Assembly (NCBI RefSeq): GCF_037055355.1
Contig: NZ_CP146350.1
Coordinates: 5,355,001 to 5,419,000, forward strand
DNA from: Streptomyces sp. DG1A-41
GTDB lineage: Bacteria > Actinomycetota > Actinomycetes > Streptomycetales > Streptomycetaceae
Length of the DNA stretch: 64,000 nucleotides
Direction of reading: 5' to 3'
Shown: one piece after another, positions 34,437 to 43,502 of the stretch
Position numbering within the stretch: the stretch's first letter is position 1
How the letters are laid out: each line of letters begins with the position of its first letter
Notes under the pieces: generated by a model
What the model was told of the DNA's origin: nothing
What the model saw: the letters and a program-made list of their open reading frames with translations, nothing else
The model's database searches: none
Position numbers and translations under genes: made by a program

Positions 34437-36238
34437 ATGACCACTGGCATGAACTCCGCACCACCCGCTGCTTCCCGTGCTTGCCGTCCTGGTACCCCTC
34501 CCCGAAGACGAGTGCTGGCCAGCGCCGCGGGGCCGGCCTCGCGGTCGCCGCCGGAGTGCACCAGGGCGCCCACGCCGCCGACTTACCCCCGCTCGGCACT
34601 TACGACGTCGTCGTCATCGGTTCCGGCGCGGCCGGGATGACCGCCGCGCTGACCGCCGCCGGGCAGGGGCTGCGCTGCGTCGTCGTGGAGAAGGCCCCGG
34701 CCTTCGGCGGCTCGACCGCCCGCTCCGGTGCCGGGATCTGGATCCCGAACAACCCGGTGATCCTCGCGGCCGGCGTCCCCGACACCCCGGCCAAGGCCGC
34801 CGCCTACCTCGCCGCCGTCGTCGGCCCGGACGTCCCCGCCGACCGGCAGCGCGCCTTCCTCACCCACGGCCCTGCGGCGATCTCCTACGTCATGGCCCAC
34901 AGCCCCCTGCGCTTCCGCTGGATGGAGGGCTACAGCGACTACTACCCCGAACTGCCCGGCGGCCTGGCGAACGGCCGCTCCATCGAGCCCGACCAGCTCG
35001 ACGGCACGATCCTCGGCGCCGAACTGGCCCGCCTGAACGCGCCGTACATGGACGTCCCCGCCGGCATGGTGGTCTTCAGCGCGGACTACAAGTGGCTGGC
35101 CCTGGCCGCCGTGAACGCCAAGGGTGCGGCCGTCGCCGCACAGTGTCTGGCACGGGGGACGGCGGCGGCCCTGCGGGGCGAGAAGCCGCTGACCATGGGC
35201 CAGGCCCTGGCGGCGGGCCTGCGGGCGGGGCTGCGGTCCGCGGGCGTACCGGTGTGGCTGAACACGGCGTTGACGGACCTGCACGTCGAGAACGGCACGG
35301 TCACCGGAGCAGTGGTCACCCGCGACGGCGCCCCGGGCCTGATCCGCGCCCGCCGGGGCGTGATCGTCGGCTCCGGCGGCTTCGAGCACAACGCGACGAT
35401 GCGCGACCGGTACCAGCGACAGCCCATCGGCACGGAGTGGACGGTCGGCGCGAAGGAGAACACCGGCGACGGGATCCGGGCGGGGGAGCGGCTCGGCGCG
35501 GCGCTCGACCTGATGGACGACGCCTGGTGGGGCCCGGCGATCCCGATCCCCGGCCGGCCGTACTTCTGCCTCGCCGAGCGCACCCTCCCCGGCGCCCTGC
35601 TGGTGAACGGGTCGGGCAGGCGCTTCGTCAACGAGGCCGCGCCCTACAGCGACGTCGTCCACACCATGTACGACGTCCACGACACCGAACCGGCCATCCC
35701 GTCCTGGCTGATCGTCGACCAGAACTACCGCAACCGGTACCTCTTCAAGGACGTCCTGCCGGCCCTGCCCTTCCCCGATGCCTGGTACGACTCGGGCGCC
35801 GCGCACCAGGCCTGGACCCTGGACGCCCTGGCCACGGCGATCGGCGTCCCGCCGGCGGCCCTGCGCACGACCGTCGACCGCTTCAACTCCCAGGCACGGC
35901 GGGGCGAGGACCCCGACTTCCACCGCGGCGACAGCGCCTACGACCACTACTACACGGACCCGTCGGTCCTCCCGAACCCCTGCCTGGCCCCCCTCTGGCT
36001 CCCCCCGTACCACGCCTTCCGCATAGTCCCCGGCGACCTCGGCACGAAGGGCGGCATGCGAACGGACGCCCGGGCCCGCGTCCTGCGCCCCGACGGCTCG
36101 GTGATCCCGGGCCTGTACGCGGCGGGCAACGCCAGCGCGGCGGTGATGGGCCACAGTTACGCGGGCGCGGGGTCGACGATCGGGCCGGCGATGACGTTCG
36201 GGTATATCGCGGCGAGGGATGTGGCGGGGGTGCTGTAG
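34437..36238 (+). pseudogene. KstD-like 3-ketosteroid delta1-dehydrogenase family flavoprotein, frame broken near N-terminus
   Basis: ATG 34437 opens a Tat-like leader (RRRVLASAAG). One G appears lost from the run at 34529-34532; the other frame continues GAGLAVAAGVHQGAHAADLP to the mature protein and the stop at 36238. The FAD core is YDVVVIGSGAAGMTAALTAA, with GGSTARSGAGIWIPNNPV and YAAGNASAAVMGHSYAGAGS, all close to KstD. Activity would be delta1-dehydrogenation of a steroid or a related ketone; fumarate-reductase-like flavoproteins share the fold. A secreted form would be unusual, and the Tat part depends on repair of the frame. Confidence 0.82.
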
Positions 36239-36276
36239 GGGGCGTACGGGGGGACGGGGGCCGCCGGGCGTGTTCG

Positions 36277-36309
36277 CGGGTACACGGGTTACGCGGGTTA
36301 CGCGGGTAC
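36277..36309. repeat. short tandem repeat after kstD
   Basis: GGGTTACGC occurs twice in tandem, flanked by imperfect copies (GGGTACACG and GGGTACG). It lies between convergent genes; no stem is formed. Confidence 0.5.
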
Positions 36310-36311
36310 GC

Positions 36312-36971
36312 CTAGGTCGTCGTCTCCGGCGGCTTGCGGGCCACCAGACACGCCTGGCGGACCGGCTCCCCGAGTGCCTCGTCGGGCTCCCGGACGGTCC
36401 GGGAGCGCACGGCGAAACCGGCCGCTTCCAGCAGGGCGGCGATCCGCTCCGGCTGCCGCCGCCGGAAGGTCAGCGCCACCTGGTGCCCGAAGGCCTCCTC
36501 GTAGCGGCGGGGCTCGTCACCCGCCTGGAAGCCGAGGAGCAGGTGCCCTCCGGGCCGCAGGACGCGGGCGAACTCGGCGAAGACGGCCGGCAGCCGGTCG
36601 AGCGGGGTGTGGATGGTCGAGTACCAGGACACGACACCGTCGAGCGAGCCGTCGGGCAGGTCCAGCTCCAGCATCGAGCCCCGCTCGAACCGCAGACCGG
36701 GATGCTCGCGCCGGGCGATCGCGAGCATCGACTCCGACAGGTCCAGCCCGAACACGGACAGCCCCCGTGACGCCAGGTACGCCGTCACCCGCCCGGGCCC
36801 GCACCCCAGGTCGGCGACCTCGCCTCCCTCACCCACGAGCTCCGCGAAACCGTAGAGCAGCCCCAGGTCCAACGGCATGGCCACGGGCGGGTCGCTGAAG
36901 TGGACGGCGTAGTCCTCCGCGACGGTGTCGTAGAAGGCGCGGGTCTCGGTCAGGAAGTCGGCGTCGGTCAT
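36312..36971 (-). CDS. class I SAM-dependent methyltransferase
   Basis: 219 aa. Motif I is VADLGCGPGRVTAYLASRGL, followed by VFGLDLSESMLAIARREHP and LRPGGHLLLGFQAGDE. It is a generic small-molecule methyltransferase (Methyltransf_25/11 type). Single gene, convergent with the kstD-like gene. Substrate unknown. Confidence 0.92.
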   Translation of the reverse strand: MTDADFLTETRAFYDTVAEDYAVHFSDPPVAMPLDLGLLYGFAELVGEGGEVADLGCGPGRVTAYLASRGLSVFGLDLSESMLAIARREHPGLRFERGSMLELDLPDGSLDGVVSWYSTIHTPLDRLPAVFAEFARVLRPGGHLLLGFQAGDEPRRYEEAFGHQVALTFRRRQPERIAALLEAAGFAVRSRTVREPDEALGEPVRQACLVARKPPETTT

Positions 36972-37104
36972 GGCCCGACCCTAGTGCGGGGCACCGACAC
37001 CGCCGGTCCGCGCTGTGAGGGCCCGCGCGCTCCAGCCCTGCCCCACGGGCAGAATTCGCCGGAAATTCACCGGGGTGCAAGGAGGGGCGTACGGGCGAAA
37101 AGGC

Positions 37105-37137
37105 AGGAGCCCCGCTGCCTGACGGCGCGGGGCTCCT
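37105..37137 (-). terminator. terminator of the cold shock gene
   Basis: AGGAGCCCCGC pairs with GCGGGGCTCCT (11 bp stem) and is followed on the minus strand by GCCTTTTCG. It lies 13 bases beyond the stop of the cold shock gene. Confidence 0.85.
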
Positions 37138-37150
37138 TGGGTACTACTGA

Positions 37151-37354
37151 TCAGACCGGCGTGACGTTCTCAGCCTGCGGGCCCTTCGGACCCTGCGTGA
37201 CATCGAAAGACACCTGCTGGTTCTCCTCGAGCGAGCGGAAGCCGCTCGCGTTGATCGCGGAGTAGTGGACGAAGACGTCGGGGCCGCCGCCCTCCTGGGC
37301 GATGAAACCAAAGCCCTTTTCGGCGTTGAACCACTTCACGGTTCCGGTAGCCAT
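37151..37354 (-). CDS. cold shock protein (CspA family)
   Basis: 67 aa single-domain OB fold. RNP1 is KGFGFIAQ in [20 protein letters not shown] and RNP2 is VFVHYSAI. It binds single-stranded RNA/DNA as a chaperone. The start is fixed by the conserved MATGTVKWF and GGAGGGCTT upstream. A promoter about 160 bases upstream gives a long 5' leader, typical of temperature-controlled csp genes. Confidence 0.97.
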   Translation of the reverse strand: MATGTVKWFNAEKGFGFIAQEGGGPDVFVHYSAINASGFRSLEENQQVSFDVTQGPKGPQAENVTPV

Positions 37355-37512
37355 AAGCCCTCCTTGGGCTCAAAAGGGTTGCCCTGCTCCAGAACCAGCA
37401 AGTGTGAAGATGAATTCTGCACAACTGCATACGTCTGAGAATGACGAGAGCCCGCGGTCACATGCTCCGCAGGCTCTGTACTGCAAGGGAAACCAAACTG
37501 CAACTTGCGACG

Positions 37513-37540
37513 AGCCTAGCACGCAGGACCCCGAATGCAA
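37513..37540 (-). promoter_or_regulatory. sigma70/HrdB-type promoter of the cold shock gene
   Basis: On the minus strand TTGCAT, 16 bases, TAGGCT: a good -35/-10 pair. The transcript would start near 37506 and carry about 150 bases of untranslated leader before the ATG, with AT-rich stretches unusual for this genome. Confidence 0.6.
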
Positions 37541-37664
37541 TAGGGGTCAAGATCACGTCACCCGAACGTTTGAACATCACCCGCCGACTGGCGGTGAAGG
37601 CGCCGGCCGCCGGTCACGGGCCCACTGCAGGGCCGGACGCGGGCCCGTACGCCATGAGGGCTAG

Positions 37665-38522
<858 letters not shown>

Positions 38523-38615
38523 GCGGGCCGGTGCTCCCGCACTACTCTGCTGAGGAGTGCGCGCGTACGGGGGCCGGTAAGGGCCTGCGGGCGCCTTTGG
38601 GGGAGGGGTGACGCC

Positions 38616-40367
38616 ATGCGGCCGCTCGAAGTCGACGAACCCACCGTCGTGGGGCCCTACCGGCTGCTCGGCCGGCCCGGCTCCGGCGGCATGGGCCGGG
38701 TCTACCTGGGCCGCAGCGCCGGCGGCCGTACGGTCGCGGTGAAGATCGTCCACCCGCACTTCGCGCAGGACGAGGAGTTCCGCGCCCGCTTCCGCCGCGA
38801 GGTCGACGCCGCCCGGCGGGTCGGCGGCGCCTGGACGGCACCCGTCCTGGACGCGGACCCGGAGGCGCGGGTGCCGTGGGTGGCGACGGCGTACGCGGCG
38901 GGCCCCTCGCTGTCGGCCGCGGTCGCCGAGGGCGGCGCGCTGCCGCCCCACACCGTACGGGTGCTGGGGGCCGGGCTGGCCGAGGCGCTGGCGGCGGTGC
39001 ACGAGCTGGGCCTGGTGCACCGGGACGTGAAGCCCTCGAACGTACTCCTCACACTCGACGGACCGCTGCTGATCGACTTCGGGATCGCCCGGGCCACGGA
39101 CGGTACGGCGTCCCTGACGTCCACCGGCGTGTCGATCGGCTCGCCCGGCTACATGTCGCCCGAACAGATCCTCGGCAAGGGCGTCACGGGCGCGGCGGAC
39201 GTCTTCTCCCTCGGCGCGGTCCTGGCCTACGCGGCGACCGGCGAACCGCCCTTCCCCGGCAACTCCTCAGCGGCCCTGCTCTACAAGGTCGTCCACGAGG
39301 AGCCGGAACTCGGCGGCCTGGACGGCCAGTTGCGTGACCTCACGGCAGCCTGCCTGACGAAGGACCCGGGCGCGAGGCCCGCCCCCGCCGAAGTGGCCGG
39401 GCGGCTGGCTCCCGAGGGCGCTGCCCGGCTGGTGGCGGGCGGGTGGTTGCCCGGGGCGCTGGTGGAGCAGGTGAGCCGGAGCGCCGTGCGGTTGCTGAAT
39501 CTGGAGGCGGCGGGTTCGCAGGGCGTGGGGCTGTCGGGCCCGGTCGGTTTCAGCAGCCCGTCCGTGGCCGCGGCCGGGGCGGAGGGGGCCCAGGCCGTGG
39601 GGCCATCGGCTCCGGCGCAGGCAGTGGAGCCATCGGCTACGGGCCCAGCCGGGGCCGCGAGCGCCGGCGTGTTCGGACCACCGCCGCTGATGCCCCCGCC
39701 CACAGGCGCCTCCGCCGCCGTACCCGCACCGCGGGACGGCGACCCGCAGGACCCGACCCCGCCCGCCGGCCGCCGCCCCGGCAAGGTCTCCGTCTCCGTC
39801 GCGGCGACGTCCACGCCGGAGGACGGCGGCCGGGTGCGGAGGCTGAGCTGCACCGTGGCGCTGGCGGTCGCCGGGGCGATGGCTGCCGTGACGATCGGCT
39901 CGGTGTTCGTCTTCGATCTGCTGCCGGGTCGGGCCCCCCACGACGACACGAACGACTCCGGCGCGGGCCCCGGCTCTCCACCACCCGCGGCGACCGCGAG
40001 CTCCGCACCTTCCGGTGCGGTGCCCGCCGCCTACCTCGGCACCTGGGAGGGCCAGGGCAGCGCCCTCGACGGCAGGCTGCCCCTCGGCACGTTCCGGATC
40101 ACCGTCGAACGGGCCACCGTCGGCCAGGAGTTGGGCCGACTCCGCCAGATTGACCAGATCGGCGGCGTCTGCGTCGACGTACTCACCCTGAAGCAGGTGA
40201 CGAAGAAGGAACTCGTCGCGACGTCGGTCGGCGCGAAGACCAACCACAGCGGCTGCAACCCGGCCCCCACGACCGTACGCCTCACGCCGGTGGGCGACGA
40301 CCTCCAGTACCGGTCGGAGAGCGAGGAGTCGGGGCGTCCTCAGGCCCGGATGTCGAAGGTGCGGTAG
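38616..40367 (+). CDS. membrane Ser/Thr protein kinase (PknB-like) with extracellular domain
   Basis: 583 aa. The kinase domain runs about 12-270: Gly loop GRPGSGGMGRVYLG, catalytic Lys in VAVKIVHPHF, HRDVKPSNVLL, DFGIARA, GSPGYMSPEQILGKG. A Pro/Ala-rich linker leads to one helix (RLSCTVALAVAGAMAAVTIG) and an outer domain of about 130 aa (AAYLGTWEGQGSALDGRLPL, ending with IGGVCVDVLTL) of unknown ligand. All catalytic residues are present. It is 100 bases after mqnA and may be the start of the kinase/type VII region. Confidence 0.95.
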   Translation: MRPLEVDEPTVVGPYRLLGRPGSGGMGRVYLGRSAGGRTVAVKIVHPHFAQDEEFRARFRREVDAARRVGGAWTAPVLDADPEARVPWVATAYAAGPSLSAAVAEGGALPPHTVRVLGAGLAEALAAVHELGLVHRDVKPSNVLLTLDGPLLIDFGIARATDGTASLTSTGVSIGSPGYMSPEQILGKGVTGAADVFSLGAVLAYAATGEPPFPGNSSAALLYKVVHEEPELGGLDGQLRDLTAACLTKDPGARPAPAEVAGRLAPEGAARLVAGGWLPGALVEQVSRSAVRLLNLEAAGSQGVGLSGPVGFSSPSVAAAGAEGAQAVGPSAPAQAVEPSATGPAGAASAGVFGPPPLMPPPTGASAAVPAPRDGDPQDPTPPAGRRPGKVSVSVAATSTPEDGGRVRRLSCTVALAVAGAMAAVTIGSVFVFDLLPGRAPHDDTNDSGAGPGSPPPAATASSAPSGAVPAAYLGTWEGQGSALDGRLPLGTFRITVERATVGQELGRLRQIDQIGGVCVDVLTLKQVTKKELVATSVGAKTNHSGCNPAPTTVRLTPVGDDLQYRSESEESGRPQARMSKVR

Positions 40368-40636
40368 CAGACGACCTGCGGACGTGCCGGGCGAACAGGC
40401 CGATGAGGAGCGTGATCACTGCGAGGGTGGCGGCCAGGCCGACGGCCCACAGCCACGGGTAGTGCACATGCACCCAGCAGGGCCCGCCCTCGCTGTAGCA
40501 GTCGGAGTCCCAGTCGCGGCGCCGCTTGGGCCGTACGGTCGTGCCGATCGCCCCGGCGACCAGATGCCCCGCGGCCGGCCCGGGCAGCGAGGCGGCAGCC
40601 CAGGCCAGCGAACGTGGCTTGCTCTTCCCAGTTCAT
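40282..40636 (-). CDS. small membrane protein, start uncertain
   Basis: The frame ends with VHVHYPWLWAVGLAATLAVI then TLLIGLFARHVRRSS and a Pro-rich tail, and reads upstream through RPKRRRDWDSDCYSEGGPC without a usual start. An ATG at 40636 in another frame would give MNWKSKPRSLAWAAASLPGP if one G of the run at 40627-40629 were extra. It overlaps the kinase end by 86 bases on the opposite strand. Probably a real 110-120 aa membrane protein; the start is inference. Confidence 0.45.
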
Positions 40637-40648
40637 CCAGGTCAGAGG

Positions 40649-40944
40649 TCAGACCCAGGCGAGGAAGACCAGCGGTACCAGGGCCCCCACGGTGGCGGCG
40701 AAGGCGTACGCACCGCCGGGCCACGCGGGCGCGACGTCGCTCCACAGCTCGTGGCCCCAGTACATGTCGAAGAGGACCAGCGGCATCAGCAGGACGACGA
40801 AGCCGGGGGGCACCACGCAGCCCCAGGCACAGCCCCAGTCCCCTTCTTCGCCTCATCGGCGTTCGGCCGGCCGGTCCGGTGCTCGTACCGCAGCGCGGCC
40901 CCCGCCGCCTTCCTCCGCCTCGGCTTCGCCGAACTTCCGCTCAT
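40649..40944 (-). pseudogene. small membrane protein, frame broken by one missing G
   Basis: ATG 40944 opens MSGSSAKPRRRKAAGAALRY and EHRTGRPNADEAKKG. Adding one base to the run at 40840-40843 continues as DWGCAWGCVVPPGFVVLLM, LVLFDMYWGHELWSDVAPAW and AYAFAATVGALVPLVFLAWV, two good helices ending at 40649 (98 aa). Without the repair the frame stops after 17 noisy residues. Function unknown; tail-to-head with the next small membrane gene. Confidence 0.6.
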
Positions 40945-41052
40945 GGCCCCTGACTCTCGCCTTGCTCAAGCGGTCACTACTGTGTCTGCGATAGCGAACA
41001 CCATCAGATGCGATCAGCACACCACAACGTGTGACACGGGGAAGGCCAACAA

Positions 41053-43404
41053 GTGGAGACGCTGCAGCCGGACGATCCAACGGAGTTGGGCTCCTTCCGT
41101 CTCCTGCGAAGACTCGGCGCCGGCGGCATGGGCCGCGTCTATCTGGCCCGTTCGCCCGGTGGCCGTACCGTCGCCGTGAAGGTCGTACGTTCGGACCTGG
41201 CAGCTGATGGCGACTTCCGTGACCGCTTCCGGCACGAGGTCGAGATAGCCAAGGCAGTCTCCGGCCGCTTCACCGCCCCTGTCGTGGACGCCGACCCGGA
41301 CGCGCCGCTGCCGTGGCTGGCGACGTCATACGTGCTCGGTCCGGATCTCACGGACGTGGTCGCCGCGCACGGTGCGTTGCCGGAGCGGACCGTGCGGGCA
41401 CTGGCCGCAGGCCTCGCCGCTGCCCTCCAGGAGGTTCACGCGGCGGGGCTGATCCACCGGGACCTGAAGCCGTCGAACGTTCTGCTGGCGGCAGACGGCC
41501 CGCGCGTCATCGACTTCGGAATCGCGCGCGCGGTGGACGGAAACCGTATGACACAGACGGGAGTCGTGGTCGGCTCACCCGGCTACATGTCACCGGAGCA
41601 GGCGCTCGGCAAGGATGTCGGTGCGGCGGGTGATGTCTTCTCGCTGGGTGCCGTGCTCGCGTTTGCCGCGACCGGCAGGGGCACGTTCGGTCACGGAGCC
41701 GTCTCACACGCCTCGTTGCTCTATCAGGTCGTGCACGGCGAGCCCGATCTGGAGGGCGTACCGCAGCAACTGCTGGGCCTCGTGCGCGCCTGTCTCGCGA
41801 AGGACCCGGCGCATCGACCGGCGCCGTCGGAGATCGTGACGGCACTCGCACCACAGGGCGTCGGGGGTGTCCTCAGCGACTGGCTGCCGTCGGCGGTAGC
41901 CTCGACGATCGCCACGCATGCGGCCGGAATACTGGACTTGGAGGCACCGCAGCAGCCTCAGACTCCGGTTGCTGCGTCCTTCGGGCCCGCACCGGCGATG
42001 GCGGGTGGGACCGCGGCGTCGGCGAGCACACCGACGCCGGGCTACGGGTATCCGCCGGCCTCTGGACATGTCGGCACCCCTGCGGCTGCCTACGGCACCC
42101 CGATGCCGGGCTACGCCACCCCGCCGGGTGACGCGCAGACCCCGGGACACGGGACGACCACGCCGGCGCTCGCCACCGCCTCCACCGCTCCCTCCCGCCG
42201 CCGCGTCCTCGGTCTTGCACTCGGCGGGGCCGCCGCCGCGGCTGTGGCGGGTGGGGCCGCCGCTTGGTGGATCGGCCAGGACGGTGACACCTCCGGCACG
42301 GCGACCGGCACGAGTGGCGTCGACGGTTCCGCGCAGCCCGTCGAGGAGAAATTCACCACCCCGCCGGCCGGAGTCGCTCCCCAGCCGCTGTGGCACGAGC
42401 AGGCGGCGGAGGACAGCACCACCACGGACGTACCGCTCCTCATCCATGACGGCCTCCTCCTGGTCAGCGGCGATCCCCTGGTGGCGTACGACGTGAAGAC
42501 CGGGAAGAGCCGTTGGTCGAAGCCTGACGTCTGTGCTCCCGGCTCCCAACTCCTGTTCCGTGACGGCAAGGTGTTCCTGACCGATGGCGGCGCCGAGGGA
42601 GTCCTCGTCGCGCGCGATGTGAAGACCGGCGAGGAGGTGTGGCGCAGCCGCCTCGGCAAGCAACTCGGCATCGAGGGCACCATCGCCATCGATGACAAGA
42701 ACGTGTACGTCACGGTGACCGACTACACCCGAGCCGCGAGTGCCACCGAGTACCGCACGGCCGTCGCCGCAGTCAGTCACAGCACCGGTAGAAAGGTGTG
42801 GCTGCAGCACCGCGACTGGGGCACGAAGGACTACGACGTCCAGGGCACCGTCTCCGGCAAGTACCTCGTCTACACGGACTCCAACTACAACCTCACCGTG
42901 CGCGACACCGCGACCGGTGACCAGTTGTGGACCCAGAAGATCGGCGACGACTGGGCCTGGCAGCCGACGGTCGCGAACGGCCTCGTCTTCCTTCCCGGCG
43001 AGGAGCTCACGGCGGTCGACGCGGAGACAGGCCGTACACGGTGGACGCTTTCACCCAAGGGGCGCCGCGGCTTCAACAACCCCGCCGTCATCGACGGCGT
43101 GCTCTATGCCAGCGACTACGACCGCGGCGTATGGGCCGTCGACGTCAAGAGCGTCAAGCGGCTCTGGCTGTGTGAGGACCAGGACCGCGGCGGGCCGGAG
43201 ACCTTCGTGAGGGTCGGCACGACGCTGTACTGCGCCTCCGGACCGCTGTCGGGGGGCGTCATCGCCCTTGCGGCCAAGAACGGCAACGTGCGCTGGACCT
43301 GGACCGACGACAAGGACTCCGGCGTTCCGTGGCAGATGGCCCACGCCGGAAACCGGCTGTTGGTGACGAACGGGCCGGAGATATACGCGATGCCGGCGGT
43401 CTGA
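41053..43404 (+). CDS. membrane Ser/Thr kinase with PQQ-type beta-propeller sensor
   Basis: 783 aa. The kinase domain runs about 13-275 (RRLGAGGMGRVYLARSPGGR, VAVKVVRSD, HRDLKPSNVLL, DFGIARAVDG, GSPGYMSPEQALGKD). A Pro/Thr-rich linker, one helix (VLGLALGGAAAAAVAGGAAA) and about seven PQQ/quinoprotein-like blades follow (AYDVKTGKSRW, ARDVKTGEEVW, AVSHSTGRKVW, VRDTATGDQLW, AVDAETGRTRW, AVDVKSVKRLW, ALAAKNGNVRW). The outer propeller should sense a ligand or wall component. It lies 90 bases before the EssC-like ATPase, so it probably controls that system. Confidence 0.95.
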   Translation: METLQPDDPTELGSFRLLRRLGAGGMGRVYLARSPGGRTVAVKVVRSDLAADGDFRDRFRHEVEIAKAVSGRFTAPVVDADPDAPLPWLATSYVLGPDLTDVVAAHGALPERTVRALAAGLAAALQEVHAAGLIHRDLKPSNVLLAADGPRVIDFGIARAVDGNRMTQTGVVVGSPGYMSPEQALGKDVGAAGDVFSLGAVLAFAATGRGTFGHGAVSHASLLYQVVHGEPDLEGVPQQLLGLVRACLAKDPAHRPAPSEIVTALAPQGVGGVLSDWLPSAVASTIATHAAGILDLEAPQQPQTPVAASFGPAPAMAGGTAASASTPTPGYGYPPASGHVGTPAAAYGTPMPGYATPPGDAQTPGHGTTTPALATASTAPSRRRVLGLALGGAAAAAVAGGAAAWWIGQDGDTSGTATGTSGVDGSAQPVEEKFTTPPAGVAPQPLWHEQAAEDSTTTDVPLLIHDGLLLVSGDPLVAYDVKTGKSRWSKPDVCAPGSQLLFRDGKVFLTDGGAEGVLVARDVKTGEEVWRSRLGKQLGIEGTIAIDDKNVYVTVTDYTRAASATEYRTAVAAVSHSTGRKVWLQHRDWGTKDYDVQGTVSGKYLVYTDSNYNLTVRDTATGDQLWTQKIGDDWAWQPTVANGLVFLPGEELTAVDAETGRTRWTLSPKGRRGFNNPAVIDGVLYASDYDRGVWAVDVKSVKRLWLCEDQDRGGPETFVRVGTTLYCASGPLSGGVIALAAKNGNVRWTWTDDKDSGVPWQMAHAGNRLLVTNGPEIYAMPAV

Positions 43405-43502
43405 CACCGGGGCGCTGAGGAGCGGGGCCGGGGACTGCCATAGTCTCCGTTAGCTGAAGGCAACGAACGTGGCCACAGGGGCCGACGGGGAGGATGACCA
43501 CC

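Noticed and set aside
33158-34573. 471-codon minus-strand frame
   Set aside because: Antisense to the sugar-binding protein gene; repetitive Asp/Val/Leu/Arg composition and no motif.
40416-40856. 146-codon minus-strand frame between the two kinases
   Set aside because: Arg/Pro-rich; the alternate frame with one base restored gives two clean membrane helices, so that reading was preferred.
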